DNA of 64,000 nucleotides. Source: Gemmobacter aquaticus. Its GTDB lineage: Bacteria > Pseudomonadota > Alphaproteobacteria > Rhodobacterales > Rhodobacteraceae. Shown here piece by piece: positions 33,171 to 41,843 of the stretch (its first letter is position 1; each line of letters starts with the position of its first letter). The translations under genes were made by a program, and so were the position numbers. The notes beneath the pieces are model-generated. The model searched no databases. It saw nothing but the letters and a program-made list of their open reading frames with translations, and was not told the origin of the DNA. The DNA is taken from positions 372,001 to 436,000 of the forward strand of contig NZ_VOAK01000011.1 in the NCBI RefSeq assembly GCF_007859075.1, written 5' to 3'.

Positions 33171-33632
33171 ATGTCCCGCTCTATAGACTATGGCAACCTG
33201 ATGCACCGCGCCATGCGGGGGCTGATCCAGACTGTCCTGAAGGACGTGGCCGATCACGGTTTGCCCGGGGCGCACCATTTCTTCATCACCTTCGACACGA
33301 CTTACCCCGGTGTCGAGATCGCCGACTGGTTGCGCGCGCGCTATCCTGAGGAAATGACTGTTGTCATCCAGCACTGGTTCGAGAACCTCGAGGTGACGGA
33401 TGAGGGGTTCTCGGTCACGCTGAATTTCGGCAATGCGCCCGAACCGCTGATCATCCCGTTCGATTCCGTGCGCACCTTTGTCGACCCGTCGGTAGAGTTC
33501 GGGCTGCGGTTCGAAACCCATGCCGATGATGAGGATGACGACGACGAGATCGACGACGAGGACGATGTGGAAGAATCGCCCGCCCGTCCGCACGAGGCCG
33601 AGATCGTCAGTCTGGACAAATTCCGCAAGTAA
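33171..33632 (+). CDS. sspB: ClpXP adaptor SspB (alphaproteobacterial type)
   Basis: ATG 33171 with AAGAGGTG upstream gives 153 residues; TTG 33168 is an alternative. The SspB fold is recognisable: YGNLMHRAMRGLIQTVL, GAHHFFITFDTTYPGVEI, 'LNFGNAPEPLIIPFDSVRTFVDPSVEFGL'. A very acidic linker (DDEDDDDEIDDEDD) and a C-terminal tail EIVSLDKFRK that would dock on ClpX follow. It tethers ssrA-tagged proteins to ClpXP; the tag itself is encoded at 30184-30222. It lies just upstream of fumC in the same direction. Confidence 0.92.
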   Translation: MSRSIDYGNLMHRAMRGLIQTVLKDVADHGLPGAHHFFITFDTTYPGVEIADWLRARYPEEMTVVIQHWFENLEVTDEGFSVTLNFGNAPEPLIIPFDSVRTFVDPSVEFGLRFETHADDEDDDDEIDDEDDVEESPARPHEAEIVSLDKFRK

Positions 33633-33734
33633 CCATCCAGAAATGCAGGATGTTAGCGGTATACATATGTATGCCGATTGATTTCCCATGTTCCGGCGCA
33701 TAGAAGAGGCGGGCAAATTTCTGGAGGCTTGCCC

Positions 33735-35129
33735 ATGACCGCCACCCGCACCGAGACCGACAGCTTTGGCCCGCTCGAGGTTCCCGCCGACAAGTACTGG
33801 GGCGCGCAGACCCAGCGTTCGATCATGAACTTCCCCATCGGCTGGGAAAAGCAGCCCGTGGCCATCGTGCGCGCGCTTGGCGTCATCAAGAAGGCTTGCG
33901 CCCTGGTGAACAAGGCGCAGGGTGACATGGCGCCCGAACTTGCCGACGCGGTCGCCGCTGCCGCGCAAGAGGTGATCGACGGCAAGTTTGATGACAACTT
34001 CCCGCTGGTGGTCTGGCAGACCGGATCGGGCACGCAGTCGAACATGAACGCCAACGAGGTGATCTCGAACCGCGCGATCGAGATGCTGGGCGGCGTGAAA
34101 GGCTCCAAAAAGCCGGTCCACCCGAACGATCATGTGAACATGGGGCAGTCGTCGAACGATACATTCCCCACGGCGATGCACGTGGCGATTGGCATGATGG
34201 CTCGCGATGTGCTGATCCCCGGCCTTGAGAAACTGCACAAGGCACTTGTCGCCAAGTCGGAAGAGTTCAAGGACATCATCAAGATCGGCCGCACCCACAC
34301 GCAGGATGCAACGCCCCTGACTCTGGGCCAGGAATTCGGCGGCTATGCCAAGCAGGTGGAAAAGGGCATCGCCCGCGTCAAGGCCTGCCTGCCCGACATC
34401 TATGAACTGGCGCAAGGCGGCACCGCCGTCGGCACCGGGCTGAATACGCGCGTCGGCTGGGATACCCGCGTCGCCGCACAGATCGCCGAGATCACGGGCC
34501 TTCCGTTCGTCACCGCGCCCAACAAGTTCGAGGCGCTGGCCGCGCATGATGCAATGGTCATGTTCTCGGGCGCGCTGAAGACCGTGGCGGCGAGCCTCTT
34601 CAAGATCGCGAACGACATGCGCCTGCTTGGCTCGGGCCCCCGCTCGGGTCTGGGCGAGCTGATCCTGCCAGAGAACGAGCCGGGCAGCAGCATCATGCCG
34701 GGCAAGGTGAACCCGACCCAGGCCGAGGCGCTGACCATGGTGTGCGCGCATGTCATGGGCAATGACGCGGCGATTGGCTTTGCCGGTTCGCAGGGCCATT
34801 TCGAACTGAATGTCTACAATCCGATGATGTCCTACAACGTGCTGCAATCGATGCAGCTTCTGGGCGATGCGGCAGGGTCGTTCACCGACAACATGGTGGT
34901 CGGCACGCAGGCCAATGTCGCGCGCATCGACAAGCTGATGAAGGAATCGCTGATGCTGGTGACGGCGCTGGCACCGACCATCGGCTATGACAACGCCACG
35001 AAGGTCGCGAAGACCGCGCACAAGAACGGCACCACGCTGCGCGAAGAGGCGATTGCGCTTGGCTTTGTCGATGGCGAGACTTTCGACCGCGTCGTGCGCC
35101 CGGAAGACATGATCAGCCCGAAAGGGTGA
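33735..35129 (+). CDS. fumC: Fumarate hydratase class II
   Basis: Converts fumarate to malate in the TCA cycle (iron-independent, tetrameric). The start at ATG 33735 has CTGGAGG upstream and gives 464 residues, the normal length. The signature [13 protein letters not shown] is near 317, the A-site residues lie in [13 protein letters not shown] (about 98-110), and '[21 protein letters not shown]' (catalytic His/Asn region) spans about 130-150. It is followed by a hairpin terminator and the small DUF4169 gene, a usual neighbour in this group. Confidence 0.97.
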   Translation: MTATRTETDSFGPLEVPADKYWGAQTQRSIMNFPIGWEKQPVAIVRALGVIKKACALVNKAQGDMAPELADAVAAAAQEVIDGKFDDNFPLVVWQTGSGTQSNMNANEVISNRAIEMLGGVKGSKKPVHPNDHVNMGQSSNDTFPTAMHVAIGMMARDVLIPGLEKLHKALVAKSEEFKDIIKIGRTHTQDATPLTLGQEFGGYAKQVEKGIARVKACLPDIYELAQGGTAVGTGLNTRVGWDTRVAAQIAEITGLPFVTAPNKFEALAAHDAMVMFSGALKTVAASLFKIANDMRLLGSGPRSGLGELILPENEPGSSIMPGKVNPTQAEALTMVCAHVMGNDAAIGFAGSQGHFELNVYNPMMSYNVLQSMQLLGDAAGSFTDNMVVGTQANVARIDKLMKESLMLVTALAPTIGYDNATKVAKTAHKNGTTLREEAIALGFVDGETFDRVVRPEDMISPKG

Positions 35130-35138
35130 GGCACGGTC

Positions 35139-35160
35139 GGGGGCGCACTTCGCGCCCCCT
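35139..35160 (+). terminator. Hairpin terminator after fumC
   Basis: An 8-bp stem GGGGGCGC/GCGCCCCC with loop ACTTC, starting 10 bases after the fumC stop. The following T tract is weak. Confidence 0.65.
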
Positions 35161-35238
35161 ATGAGGCGCTCCGGTGGAGCGTTTCGAGTGCCGAACGCCC
35201 GAGCAAACCTGCGAGGGTAGTCGATCAAGGAGATGCCG

Positions 35239-35430
35239 ATGGCCGAGGTGGTAAACCTCAACCGGTTTCGCAAGGACAGGCAGCGCGCGGAAAAGCGCGC
35301 CGAGGCCGATGCCAATGCCGTGCGGTTTGGTCGGACCAAGGCCGAGAAGGATCTGGAAAAGCAAAGGGCGGCCAAGGCCGCCCGAGAGCTTGATGCGCAT
35401 CAGCGCGAAGCTGACAAAGATCAGGAATAA
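35239..35430 (+). CDS. DUF4169 family small protein
   Basis: 63 residues: MAEVVNLNRFRKDRQRAEKR, then a highly charged helix to the end. Start at 35239, because AAGGAG lies 6 bases upstream; the in-frame ATG at 35233 directly touches the ribosome site. The 'VVNLNRFRK....EK..A..NA..FGRTKAE' pattern defines DUF4169, a short basic alphaproteobacterial family of unknown function. It is linked to fumC and to the ribbon-helix-helix gene downstream. Confidence 0.85.
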   Translation: MAEVVNLNRFRKDRQRAEKRAEADANAVRFGRTKAEKDLEKQRAAKAARELDAHQREADKDQE

Positions 35431-35669
35431 AGCGCGGCGCGCACACGTTCGGCAACCGAGGTGGCCGAGGGGTCAGTTTTCTCTGTCTCGCGCGCCTTGG
35501 CCTCACGGCTGCGCAGCGCGTTCTGCTTTCGGCAAATCTCTGCGCGGGATACTTTAGGAACCGTTTCGATCGCAGGTGTGACCGACCGCGATTTCCGACC
35601 AAACAACGCCAACCCCAGACGGAACCGCGAGCCACCATTCCGTGCCCCGGAGCTGTCGAAACCCATCAT
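35421..35669 (-). CDS. Small hypothetical protein
   Basis: 82 residues on the minus strand (MMGFDSSGARNGGSRFRLGL, then Ser/Arg/Glu-rich sequence ending VAERVRAALYS). It is preceded by GGGGG at ribosome-site distance. It overlaps the end of DUF4169 tail to tail by 10 bases. The C-terminal half has a regular amphipathic charge pattern and is more protein-like than the opposite strand. No family is recognised; it could be a chance frame. Confidence 0.45.
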   Translation of the reverse strand: MMGFDSSGARNGGSRFRLGLALFGRKSRSVTPAIETVPKVSRAEICRKQNALRSREAKARETEKTDPSATSVAERVRAALYS

Positions 35670-35905
35670 GCGAAACCCCCAGTTTCGGTATTTTTCGTCG
35701 CTTGAACATGCGACCGGTGGCAGCCGACTCGCATTTGATCACCCTAGCAGGATGTCCCGATTTTGGGGAGAATGATTCAACGATGCGATCAATTTCCGGT
35801 TATTGACTGGCGATCGGAAACAGCGCTTGCGTGCATTTGCATGTTTCGGTGGCATTCCCGCAACTTGCCCGCCAGAACGGAGCGGGACCAGATCAGGAGA
35901 AGGCG

Positions 35906-36130
35906 ATGACGATGCGCCCCACGAAACACTCGCTGACACTGCGCGGTCATCGCACCAGCGTATCACTGGAGGCCGAGTTCTGGGATGGGTTCAAGGCAAT
36001 GGCACTTGCGCGTGGCAAGGGGTTGAACGAGCTGGCGGTCGAGATTGACGAGGCGCGTGACGGCGATATCGGTCTTGCCAGTGCCATCCGCCTAGCTGTG
36101 TTGCGGCACTACAGGGCCAGCCAGACCTGA
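35906..36130 (+). CDS. Ribbon-helix-helix domain protein
   Basis: 74 residues starting MTMRPTKHSLTLRGHRTSVS with AGGAGAAGG upstream. 'SLTLRGHRTSVSLEAEFWDGF' provides the beta strand and first helix, and 'GKGLNELAVEID' and 'GLASAIRLAVLRHY' the second part of an RHH_4-type DNA-binding fold common in alphaproteobacteria. Probably a small dimeric regulator; the target is unknown. It precedes the photolyase gene. Confidence 0.82.
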   Translation: MTMRPTKHSLTLRGHRTSVSLEAEFWDGFKAMALARGKGLNELAVEIDEARDGDIGLASAIRLAVLRHYRASQT

Positions 36131-36163
36131 GGCGGGAATTTGCGTCATTTGGCGATGCGTCGG

Positions 36164-36193
36164 TGATCCGCTTTGATATCCTGATCGTAAAGA
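36164..36193 (+). promoter_or_regulatory. RpoE (singlet-oxygen sigma E) type promoter of the photolyase gene
   Basis: TGATCC, 18 bases, then TAAAGA. The Rhodobacter sphaeroides RpoE consensus is TGATCC-N18-TAAG-like, and phrA and cfaA are known members of its regulon. The predicted start lies about 8 bases before ATG 36208 and 20 before ATG 36220. Confidence 0.6.
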
Positions 36194-36207
36194 CGTGAAA
36201 GATCAGG

Positions 36208-37632
36208 ATGTTCGCCGATATGTCTGCCCAACCGCTTCTCGTCTGGTTTCGCCGGGACCTTCGGCTGAACGACCATCCGATGCTGACTGCAGCCGTCCAG
36301 GAAGGGCGTCCTCTGATCCCGGTGTTCATCCTGGACCCCGAGACCGAAGAGATCGGTGCTGCGGCGAAGTGGCGGCTTGGATTGGCGCTCGCCGCCTTTG
36401 CGGAGAGCCTTGGCGCCATGGGCCAGCGTCTGGTGCTGCGGCGTGGCCCGGCGCTTGAGACGCTTCGCGCCCTGATCAGTGAAAGCAACGCCACAGGGGT
36501 ATATTGGACGCGCGCCTATGATCCGGCGTCGCGCGCGCGCGACAGCGCAATCAAGGAAGCGCTGCGGGCCGAGGGAATCGAGGCGCAAAGCCATCCCGGA
36601 TTCACCCTGCACGAACCCTGGCAGGTCGAGACCGGGCAGGGTGGGTGCTACCGTGTCTATTCACCATTCTGGCGCGCGGTGAAGGACCGCCCGGTTGCCG
36701 CGCCCTTGCCTGCGCCGGCCCGGCTGCTGATCCCGGCCGCATGGCCCCGGTCGGACAAGCTGGACGACTGGCGGTTGGGGGCAGCCATGCGCCGGGGGGC
36801 TGCGGTCTGCGCACCCTATCAGCATGTCGGTGAACCCGCCGCGCAGGATCGGCTGGCCGCGTTTCTGGACCAAAAGGTCGCGGGCTATCGTGCCGCGCGG
36901 GACTTGATGGGTGAGGATGCCACCTCTGGCCTGTCCGAGAACCTGACCTATGGCGAGATTTCCCCGCGTACCATCTGGCATGCAGGATTTCGCGCGATGC
37001 AGCAGGGTGCCGCAGGCGCCGAGCATTTCCTCAAGGAACTGGTCTGGCGCGAGTTCGCCTGGCATCTGCTCTATCACTTCCCGACGCTTGCCGATCAGAA
37101 CTGGCGCGAAGGCTGGGACGCCTTTCCATGGCGCGGCGACAACGAGGATGCCGAGCGGTGGCGTCGGGGCTTGACGGGTGAGCCGCTGGTCGATGCGGCC
37201 ATGCGGCAGATGTATGTGACCGGCACCATGCACAACCGCGCCCGGATGATTGCTGCAAGCTATCTGACCAAGCACCTGATGACCGATTGGCGGGTAGGCC
37301 TGCGCTGGTTTGCCGACTGCCTGACAGACTGGGACCCGGCGGCGAATGCGATGGGCTGGCAATGGGTTGCGGGCTGTGGCCCCGATGCTGCCCCGTATTT
37401 CCGCATCTTCAATCCGGCAGGGCAGGCCGATAAGTTCGATGTCGATGCCCGATACCGCCGCCGTTTCGTGGCAGAACTGTCCCGCACCCCCGAGCCCGAG
37501 GCCATCGCCTATTTCCGCGCTGTGCCGAAACGCTGGGGCCTTGATCCCGCGCAACCCTATCCCGCGCCCCTGATCTCGCTGGACGCAGGGCGCAGGCGTG
37601 CTTTGGAAGCCTATGAACAACGTAACGCTTGA
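36208..37632 (+). CDS. phrA: Deoxyribodipyrimidine photolyase (class I)
   Basis: Repairs cyclobutane pyrimidine dimers using light and FAD. It has 474 residues from ATG 36208; ATG 36220 (MSAQPLLVWFRRDLRLNDHP) is also possible and leaves a more normal 5' leader behind the predicted RpoE promoter. The N-terminal antenna-binding domain (about 5-130) is followed by the FAD domain with 'TYGEISPRTIWH', 'ELVWREFAWHLLYHFP', 'MYVTGTMHNRARMIAAS' and 'DWDPAANAMGWQWVAGCG'. The cyclopropane synthase gene follows in the same direction. The same pair, phrA-cfaA, belongs to the singlet-oxygen response of R. sphaeroides. Confidence 0.94.
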   Translation: MFADMSAQPLLVWFRRDLRLNDHPMLTAAVQEGRPLIPVFILDPETEEIGAAAKWRLGLALAAFAESLGAMGQRLVLRRGPALETLRALISESNATGVYWTRAYDPASRARDSAIKEALRAEGIEAQSHPGFTLHEPWQVETGQGGCYRVYSPFWRAVKDRPVAAPLPAPARLLIPAAWPRSDKLDDWRLGAAMRRGAAVCAPYQHVGEPAAQDRLAAFLDQKVAGYRAARDLMGEDATSGLSENLTYGEISPRTIWHAGFRAMQQGAAGAEHFLKELVWREFAWHLLYHFPTLADQNWREGWDAFPWRGDNEDAERWRRGLTGEPLVDAAMRQMYVTGTMHNRARMIAASYLTKHLMTDWRVGLRWFADCLTDWDPAANAMGWQWVAGCGPDAAPYFRIFNPAGQADKFDVDARYRRRFVAELSRTPEPEAIAYFRAVPKRWGLDPAQPYPAPLISLDAGRRRALEAYEQRNA

Positions 37633-37699
37633 GTGATGGCCCACCTTCGGGAATCATCTGGAAAGACCCGGCCGCAGAATGCCGGGGGAGGTATGTGAA

Positions 37700-38914
37700 A
37701 TGACGGTGCTTACTTCGTCGCAGGGCCAGCACGGCCTGCCGCGATACTTTGCGCAGGTGTTGCGCGTGCTGGAGCGGTTGCAGACCGGGCAGCTTGACTT
37801 CGTTCTGCCTGACGGGCGGCGGTTTCGGTCACAGGGCAGCCAGCCCGGCCCGGTGGCCGAGGTTCGGGTGCGCAACGCCGATGTATTCTCGCGGCTGATC
37901 CGCGAGGGGGATCTGGGCTTCTGCGATGCCTATCTGGATGGTGACTGGGATACGCCCGACCTGCAGGCCTTCATGGATCTGGTGCAGATCCCCGCCAACA
38001 ACGCGGTGAACGACGGCTTTCCCGGCATGGGTCTGGTGCGGGCCTATGAGCGGATGCGCCACTGGATGCGCTCGAACTCTCGCACGCAGGCCCGGCGCAA
38101 CATTGCCTACCACTACGATCTGGGGAACGACTTCTACAAGTTGTGGCTGGACGATACGATGACCTATTCCAGCGCGCTTTTCACCAGCGGGCAGGAAAGC
38201 CTCGAAGCCGCGCAGACGGCGAAATACGCCTCGATGATCGATCAGATGGGCGCCAAGGCTGGCGATCATCTGCTGGAGATCGGCTGCGGTTGGGGGGGAT
38301 TTGCCGAATATGCGGCGCGCGAGCGGGGTATGCGCGTGACCGGTCTGACGATCTCGAAAGAGCAGCATGACTTCGCCCAGGATCGCATCCAGAAGGCCGG
38401 CCTTGCCGACCGGGTAGAGATCCGTCTGCAAGATTACCGCGATGAGAGGGGGCGCTACGACGGCATAGCCTCAATCGAGATGTTCGAGGCGGTGGGCGAA
38501 AAGTACTGGCCCACCTACTTCAACGCGGTGCACAACTGCCTGAAGCCCGGCGCCAATGCGACGCTGCAGATCATCACTGTGCCCGACCACAGATTTGAAT
38601 CCTATCGCAGGACGGTGGATTTCATCCAGAAATACATCTTCCCCGGCGGGATGCTTCCCTCGCCTTCGGCCTTGCAGCGCGAGATCACAACAGCGGGATT
38701 GCGGCTGAAAGGCTCGATAGAGTTCGGCCACAGCTACAGCCTGACCCTGCGCCGCTGGTATGACACCTTCAACGGGCGCTGGCCCGAGGTGAGCCGTTTG
38801 GGCTTTGATGACCGCTTCCGCAGGATGTGGAATTTCTACCTGACCTCTTGCGCAGGTGCCTTTGAGGGCGGAAACTGCGACGTGACGCAGATCACGATGA
38901 CGCGGCCGGGTTGA
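37700..38914 (+). CDS. cfa: Cyclopropane-fatty-acyl-phospholipid synthase
   Basis: Start at ATG 37700 with GGGGGAGG upstream, 404 residues. It transfers a methylene from SAM to unsaturated acyl chains of membrane phospholipids. Motifs are 'AYHYDLGNDFYKLWLDDTMTYSSALF' split near 140-165, SAM site LLEIGCGWGGFAEYA (about 190), 'GLTISKEQHDFA', and the active-site stretch SIEMFEAVGEKYW with 'DFIQKYIFPGGMLPS'. It may have its own promoter in the 67-base gap after the photolyase gene or be read through from it. Homologues modify membranes under singlet oxygen stress. Confidence 0.95.
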   Translation: MTVLTSSQGQHGLPRYFAQVLRVLERLQTGQLDFVLPDGRRFRSQGSQPGPVAEVRVRNADVFSRLIREGDLGFCDAYLDGDWDTPDLQAFMDLVQIPANNAVNDGFPGMGLVRAYERMRHWMRSNSRTQARRNIAYHYDLGNDFYKLWLDDTMTYSSALFTSGQESLEAAQTAKYASMIDQMGAKAGDHLLEIGCGWGGFAEYAARERGMRVTGLTISKEQHDFAQDRIQKAGLADRVEIRLQDYRDERGRYDGIASIEMFEAVGEKYWPTYFNAVHNCLKPGANATLQIITVPDHRFESYRRTVDFIQKYIFPGGMLPSPSALQREITTAGLRLKGSIEFGHSYSLTLRRWYDTFNGRWPEVSRLGFDDRFRRMWNFYLTSCAGAFEGGNCDVTQITMTRPG

Positions 38915-38939
38915 GGGCTGCGCGAGGGGCAGGAAAAGC

Positions 38940-39380
38940 ATGCCGACAGCGGGAAAGCTGGCAGGTGCCGTGGTGTTCGCGGCCATAGCTTGGGTGGTGA
39001 CTGAACTCTACGCGCGCGCGATCCCGCCCGATCAGGCCTTTGGCGACTACCGGTCCATCGCGGCCTTCATTGGCCTTGTATGCGGCTGGCGTATCATGGG
39101 CCCACAGGCTGACCGGCCCCTGATGGTCACGTTGAGCGCAGGGCTTCAGACATCGCTGATGACCGTGGTCTTCTGCCTGCTTGCGCTCTCGATCTATCAG
39201 ATGGTCATCAAGTCGCTTCGGATGCTCTACGACGGGCCGGTTGCCGCGGTCGTGGGCATCTTCGAGATGGCTGTGGAATATGGTCTTGTGCTGATCAATG
39301 GCCCCGTCCTTCTGGCCATCGTTCTGGGCGGGTTCATCGGCGGCTGGATCTCGGGCATCGTCGGGCGGAACTATCCGTGA
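38940..39380 (+). CDS. trgA: TrgA-like membrane protein (tellurite resistance)
   Basis: A 146-residue protein with four hydrophobic helices (AGAVVFAAIAWVVTELYA, RSIAAFIGLVCGWRIMG, TSLMTVVFCLLALSIYQMV, PVLLAIVLGGFIGGWISG). Sequence and linkage match TrgA of R. sphaeroides, where trgAB raises tellurite resistance. The stop overlaps the trgB GTG start (GTGA), so the two are coupled. cysK, which neighbours trgAB in R. sphaeroides, is not adjacent here. The molecular role is unknown. Confidence 0.85.
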   Translation: MPTAGKLAGAVVFAAIAWVVTELYARAIPPDQAFGDYRSIAAFIGLVCGWRIMGPQADRPLMVTLSAGLQTSLMTVVFCLLALSIYQMVIKSLRMLYDGPVAAVVGIFEMAVEYGLVLINGPVLLAIVLGGFIGGWISGIVGRNYP

Positions 39381-40522
39381 CGGTGCTGTTCTTTTACGGA
39401 ACGCTGCGGCACCTGCCGCTCTTGCAGCAGGTCCTGGGGCGAGAGGTCGCGGTAGAACCGGCGGCTCTGCCAGGCCATACCGTCGCACGGGCCGAGGCTG
39501 GTGACTGGCCGACCCTTGTTCCGCTTGCAGGCGCTTTGGCGTCGGGGTCCCTGATGCGGGATGTGACCGACAGCGATCTGGAGCGGCTGGATTTCTATGA
39601 GGGTGGTTTCGGATACCGTCTCGCCGCGCAATCGGTGCGGGTCTCGGATGGCACGACCCTGACGGCGCTGGTCTATATGCCGCCAGAGGGGCAGGGCAGC
39701 GCGGGCGATTGGAGCCTTGATGACTGGCGCCTCAATTGGGGCGATGTTGCGGTCGCAACGGCGGCCGATGTGATGATGCTGATGGGCCAGCGCAGCGGGG
39801 CAGAGGTCGCGCGGCGCTATGGTCTGATGCAGGTGCGCGGCGCCAGTCGGTTGCGTGCGGCAACAGCGGCCCCGGCAACCCGGCGCCACCATGCCGGCGA
39901 TAGCGATGTGCAGGTTCTGCGTCACCGGCAAAGCTATGCGAATTTCTTTGCGCTTGAAGAATACGACCTGACCTATCGCCGCTTCGACGGATCGCGCAGC
40001 CCGGTGATCAACCGCGCGGTTTTCGTCTCGGGCGATGCCGTGACGGTACTGCCCTATGATCCGGCGCGCGACCGCGTGCTGCTGATCGAACAGTTCCGTG
40101 CCGGGCCGATGGGGCGGGGTGATCCGCAGCCCTGGCTGCTTGAAGCCATCGCAGGGCGCATCGATGCGGGCGAGACACCCGAACAGGCCGCGCGGCGCGA
40201 GGCGGTCGAGGAGGCCGGCCTGAACCTCGGGGCGCTGGAATTCGTTGCGGGCTATTACCCGTCGCCCGGTGCGAAAAGCGAATACATCTATTCCTATGTC
40301 GCCCTGACCGATCTGCCCGATGGCATCGAGGGCGTGTTCGGCGTCGAGGGCGAGGCCGAGGATATCCGCGGACATCTTATTGAATTTGAAGCCCTTATGT
40401 CGCTGATCGCGAGTGGCGAGGTGAACAACGCCCCCCTGATGCTGACGGCATTGTGGCTTCAGCGTGAGCGGGCACGTTTGCGAACGCCGCGCCACGGCGA
40501 TAGCGATAACACGTCTGTGTGA
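39377..40522 (+). CDS. trgB: TrgB: gamma-glutamylcyclotransferase-like domain fused to a Nudix hydrolase
   Basis: A 381-residue two-domain protein starting with GTG in the trgA stop (GTGA). Residues 1-150 form an AIG2/GGCT-like domain (LFFYGTLRHLPLLQQVLG; 'SDLERLDFYEGGFGYRL'). Residues 185-370 are an ADP-ribose-pyrophosphatase-like Nudix domain with the box GRIDAGETPEQAARREAVEE followed by AGLNLG. Such Nudix enzymes hydrolyse ADP-sugars. With trgA it forms the tellurite-resistance pair described in R. sphaeroides. Confidence 0.9.
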   Translation: MTVLFFYGTLRHLPLLQQVLGREVAVEPAALPGHTVARAEAGDWPTLVPLAGALASGSLMRDVTDSDLERLDFYEGGFGYRLAAQSVRVSDGTTLTALVYMPPEGQGSAGDWSLDDWRLNWGDVAVATAADVMMLMGQRSGAEVARRYGLMQVRGASRLRAATAAPATRRHHAGDSDVQVLRHRQSYANFFALEEYDLTYRRFDGSRSPVINRAVFVSGDAVTVLPYDPARDRVLLIEQFRAGPMGRGDPQPWLLEAIAGRIDAGETPEQAARREAVEEAGLNLGALEFVAGYYPSPGAKSEYIYSYVALTDLPDGIEGVFGVEGEAEDIRGHLIEFEALMSLIASGEVNNAPLMLTALWLQRERARLRTPRHGDSDNTSV

Positions 40523-40677
40523 AGTGGTGTTACATTCCTCGAATCCGCGACGGATGCGTCCTATCTTGACGTAAAATGTCGGAAACCGTGCAGGCACTGG
40601 TTGTGGTTTGTGCGGTCCGTTGTAAAGTGTCTGCCCCGCAAGGCTTTTGGCTTCGGGGCGAGAAAGGGGGACAGTCA

Positions 40678-41574
40678 ATGTCGAGCTATGCGAACCTTCC
40701 GGCGCCCAGCCCAGAACAGGGGCTGAACCGCTATCTTCAAGAGATCCGCAAGTTCCCGCTGCTGGAACCGGAAGAAGAATACATGCTGGCCAAGGCCTGG
40801 GTTGATCATCAGGACCCCAAGGCCGCCCACCGGCTTGTGACCAGTCACCTTCGGCTGGCCGCAAAGATCGCCATGGGCTATCGCGGCTACGGTCTGCCGC
40901 AGGCCGAGGTGATTTCCGAAGCGAACGTCGGCCTGATGCAGGCCGTGAAGCGGTTTGACCCCGAAAAGGGCTTCCGCCTCGCGACCTATGCCATGTGGTG
41001 GATCCGCGCCTCGATCCAGGAATACATCCTGCGGTCCTGGAGCCTTGTGAAACTGGGTACCACCTCGGCGCAGAAAAAGCTGTTCTTCAACCTCCGCAAG
41101 GCCAAGGCCAAGGTCGGTGCGCTTGAAGACGGCGACCTGCGTCCCGAAAACGTGGCTCAGATCGCCAAGGATCTGTCGGTGACCGAGGATGAGGTCATCG
41201 ATATGAACCGGCGCCTGTCTGGCTCGGATGCCTCGCTGAATGCGACGGTGGGTTCGGACGGCGATTCCTCGACCCAATGGCAGGACTGGCTTGAGGATGA
41301 GGACAGCGATCAGGCAGGCGCCTATGCCGAGCGTGACGAACTGGACGCCCGCCGTGCCTTGCTGGCGCAGGCGATGTCGGTGCTCAACGACCGCGAAAAG
41401 GACATCCTGGTGCAGCGCCGTCTGAGCGAAGACCCGGTCACGCTTGAAGAGTTGTCCGATAGCTACGGCGTCAGCCGCGAGCGGATCCGCCAGATCGAGG
41501 TGCGTGCCTTTGAAAAACTGCAGGCCAAGATGAAAGAACTGGCCCGCGGCAAGGGGATGCTGGCCAAAGTCTGA
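40678..41574 (+). CDS. rpoH: RNA polymerase heat-shock sigma factor RpoH (sigma-32)
   Basis: A 298-residue sigma-70 family factor from ATG 40678, with AAAGGGGG upstream. Region 2 has 'HLRLAAKIAMGYRGYGLPQAEVISEANVGL' split across 55-85 and 'RLATYAMWWIRASIQEYILRSWSLVK'. The RpoH box-like region (QKKLFFNLRKAKAKV, about 135-149) distinguishes it from RpoD. Region 4 is 'LEELSDSYGVSRERIRQIEVRAFEKLQ'. Rhodobacter species carry two paralogues, RpoH-I and RpoH-II; this sequence alone does not tell me which one this is. The stress genes phr, cfa and trgAB lie directly upstream. Confidence 0.95.
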   Translation: MSSYANLPAPSPEQGLNRYLQEIRKFPLLEPEEEYMLAKAWVDHQDPKAAHRLVTSHLRLAAKIAMGYRGYGLPQAEVISEANVGLMQAVKRFDPEKGFRLATYAMWWIRASIQEYILRSWSLVKLGTTSAQKKLFFNLRKAKAKVGALEDGDLRPENVAQIAKDLSVTEDEVIDMNRRLSGSDASLNATVGSDGDSSTQWQDWLEDEDSDQAGAYAERDELDARRALLAQAMSVLNDREKDILVQRRLSEDPVTLEELSDSYGVSRERIRQIEVRAFEKLQAKMKELARGKGMLAKV

Positions 41575-41596
41575 TCGCAGCAACGCAGACAGAAGG

Positions 41597-41627
41597 AAAA
41601 GGGGCGGCTTTCGGGCCGCCCCTTTTT
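41597..41627 (+). terminator. Rho-independent terminator of rpoH
   Basis: An 8-bp GC stem (GGGGCGGC/GCCGCCCC) with flanking A4 and T5 runs, 23 bases after the rpoH stop. Classical form. Confidence 0.92.
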
Positions 41628-41843
41628 CGTATCGCGGCCAGCCCATCCTGCCCGTGATCCGCCGAGGCCATGCCCTGCAGTTGAAAATGTGATCGGGCAG
41701 GGGTTTACTTCGCGTCGCGTTTCGTGTCCAAAGCGTCGTATTTAGTTGCTTTGTCGTTTGCGCGCATGTTGCGCGGCGGCGTGGCGTTGATCCTGCGGGC
41801 AGGTGTCAGTACCAAGGCGCAAACGGAACAAGGACCCTGACCG

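Noticed and set aside
33138-35375. 745-codon open frame opposite sspB and fumC
   Set aside because: It is antisense to two certain genes, has Arg/His-rich low-complexity composition and no recognisable domain. Long antisense frames are expected at this G+C content.
40566-40600. TTGACG upstream of rpoH, considered as a -35 element
   Set aside because: No convincing -10 at proper spacing, and the RpoE pattern TGATCC-N18-TAAG is also absent here.
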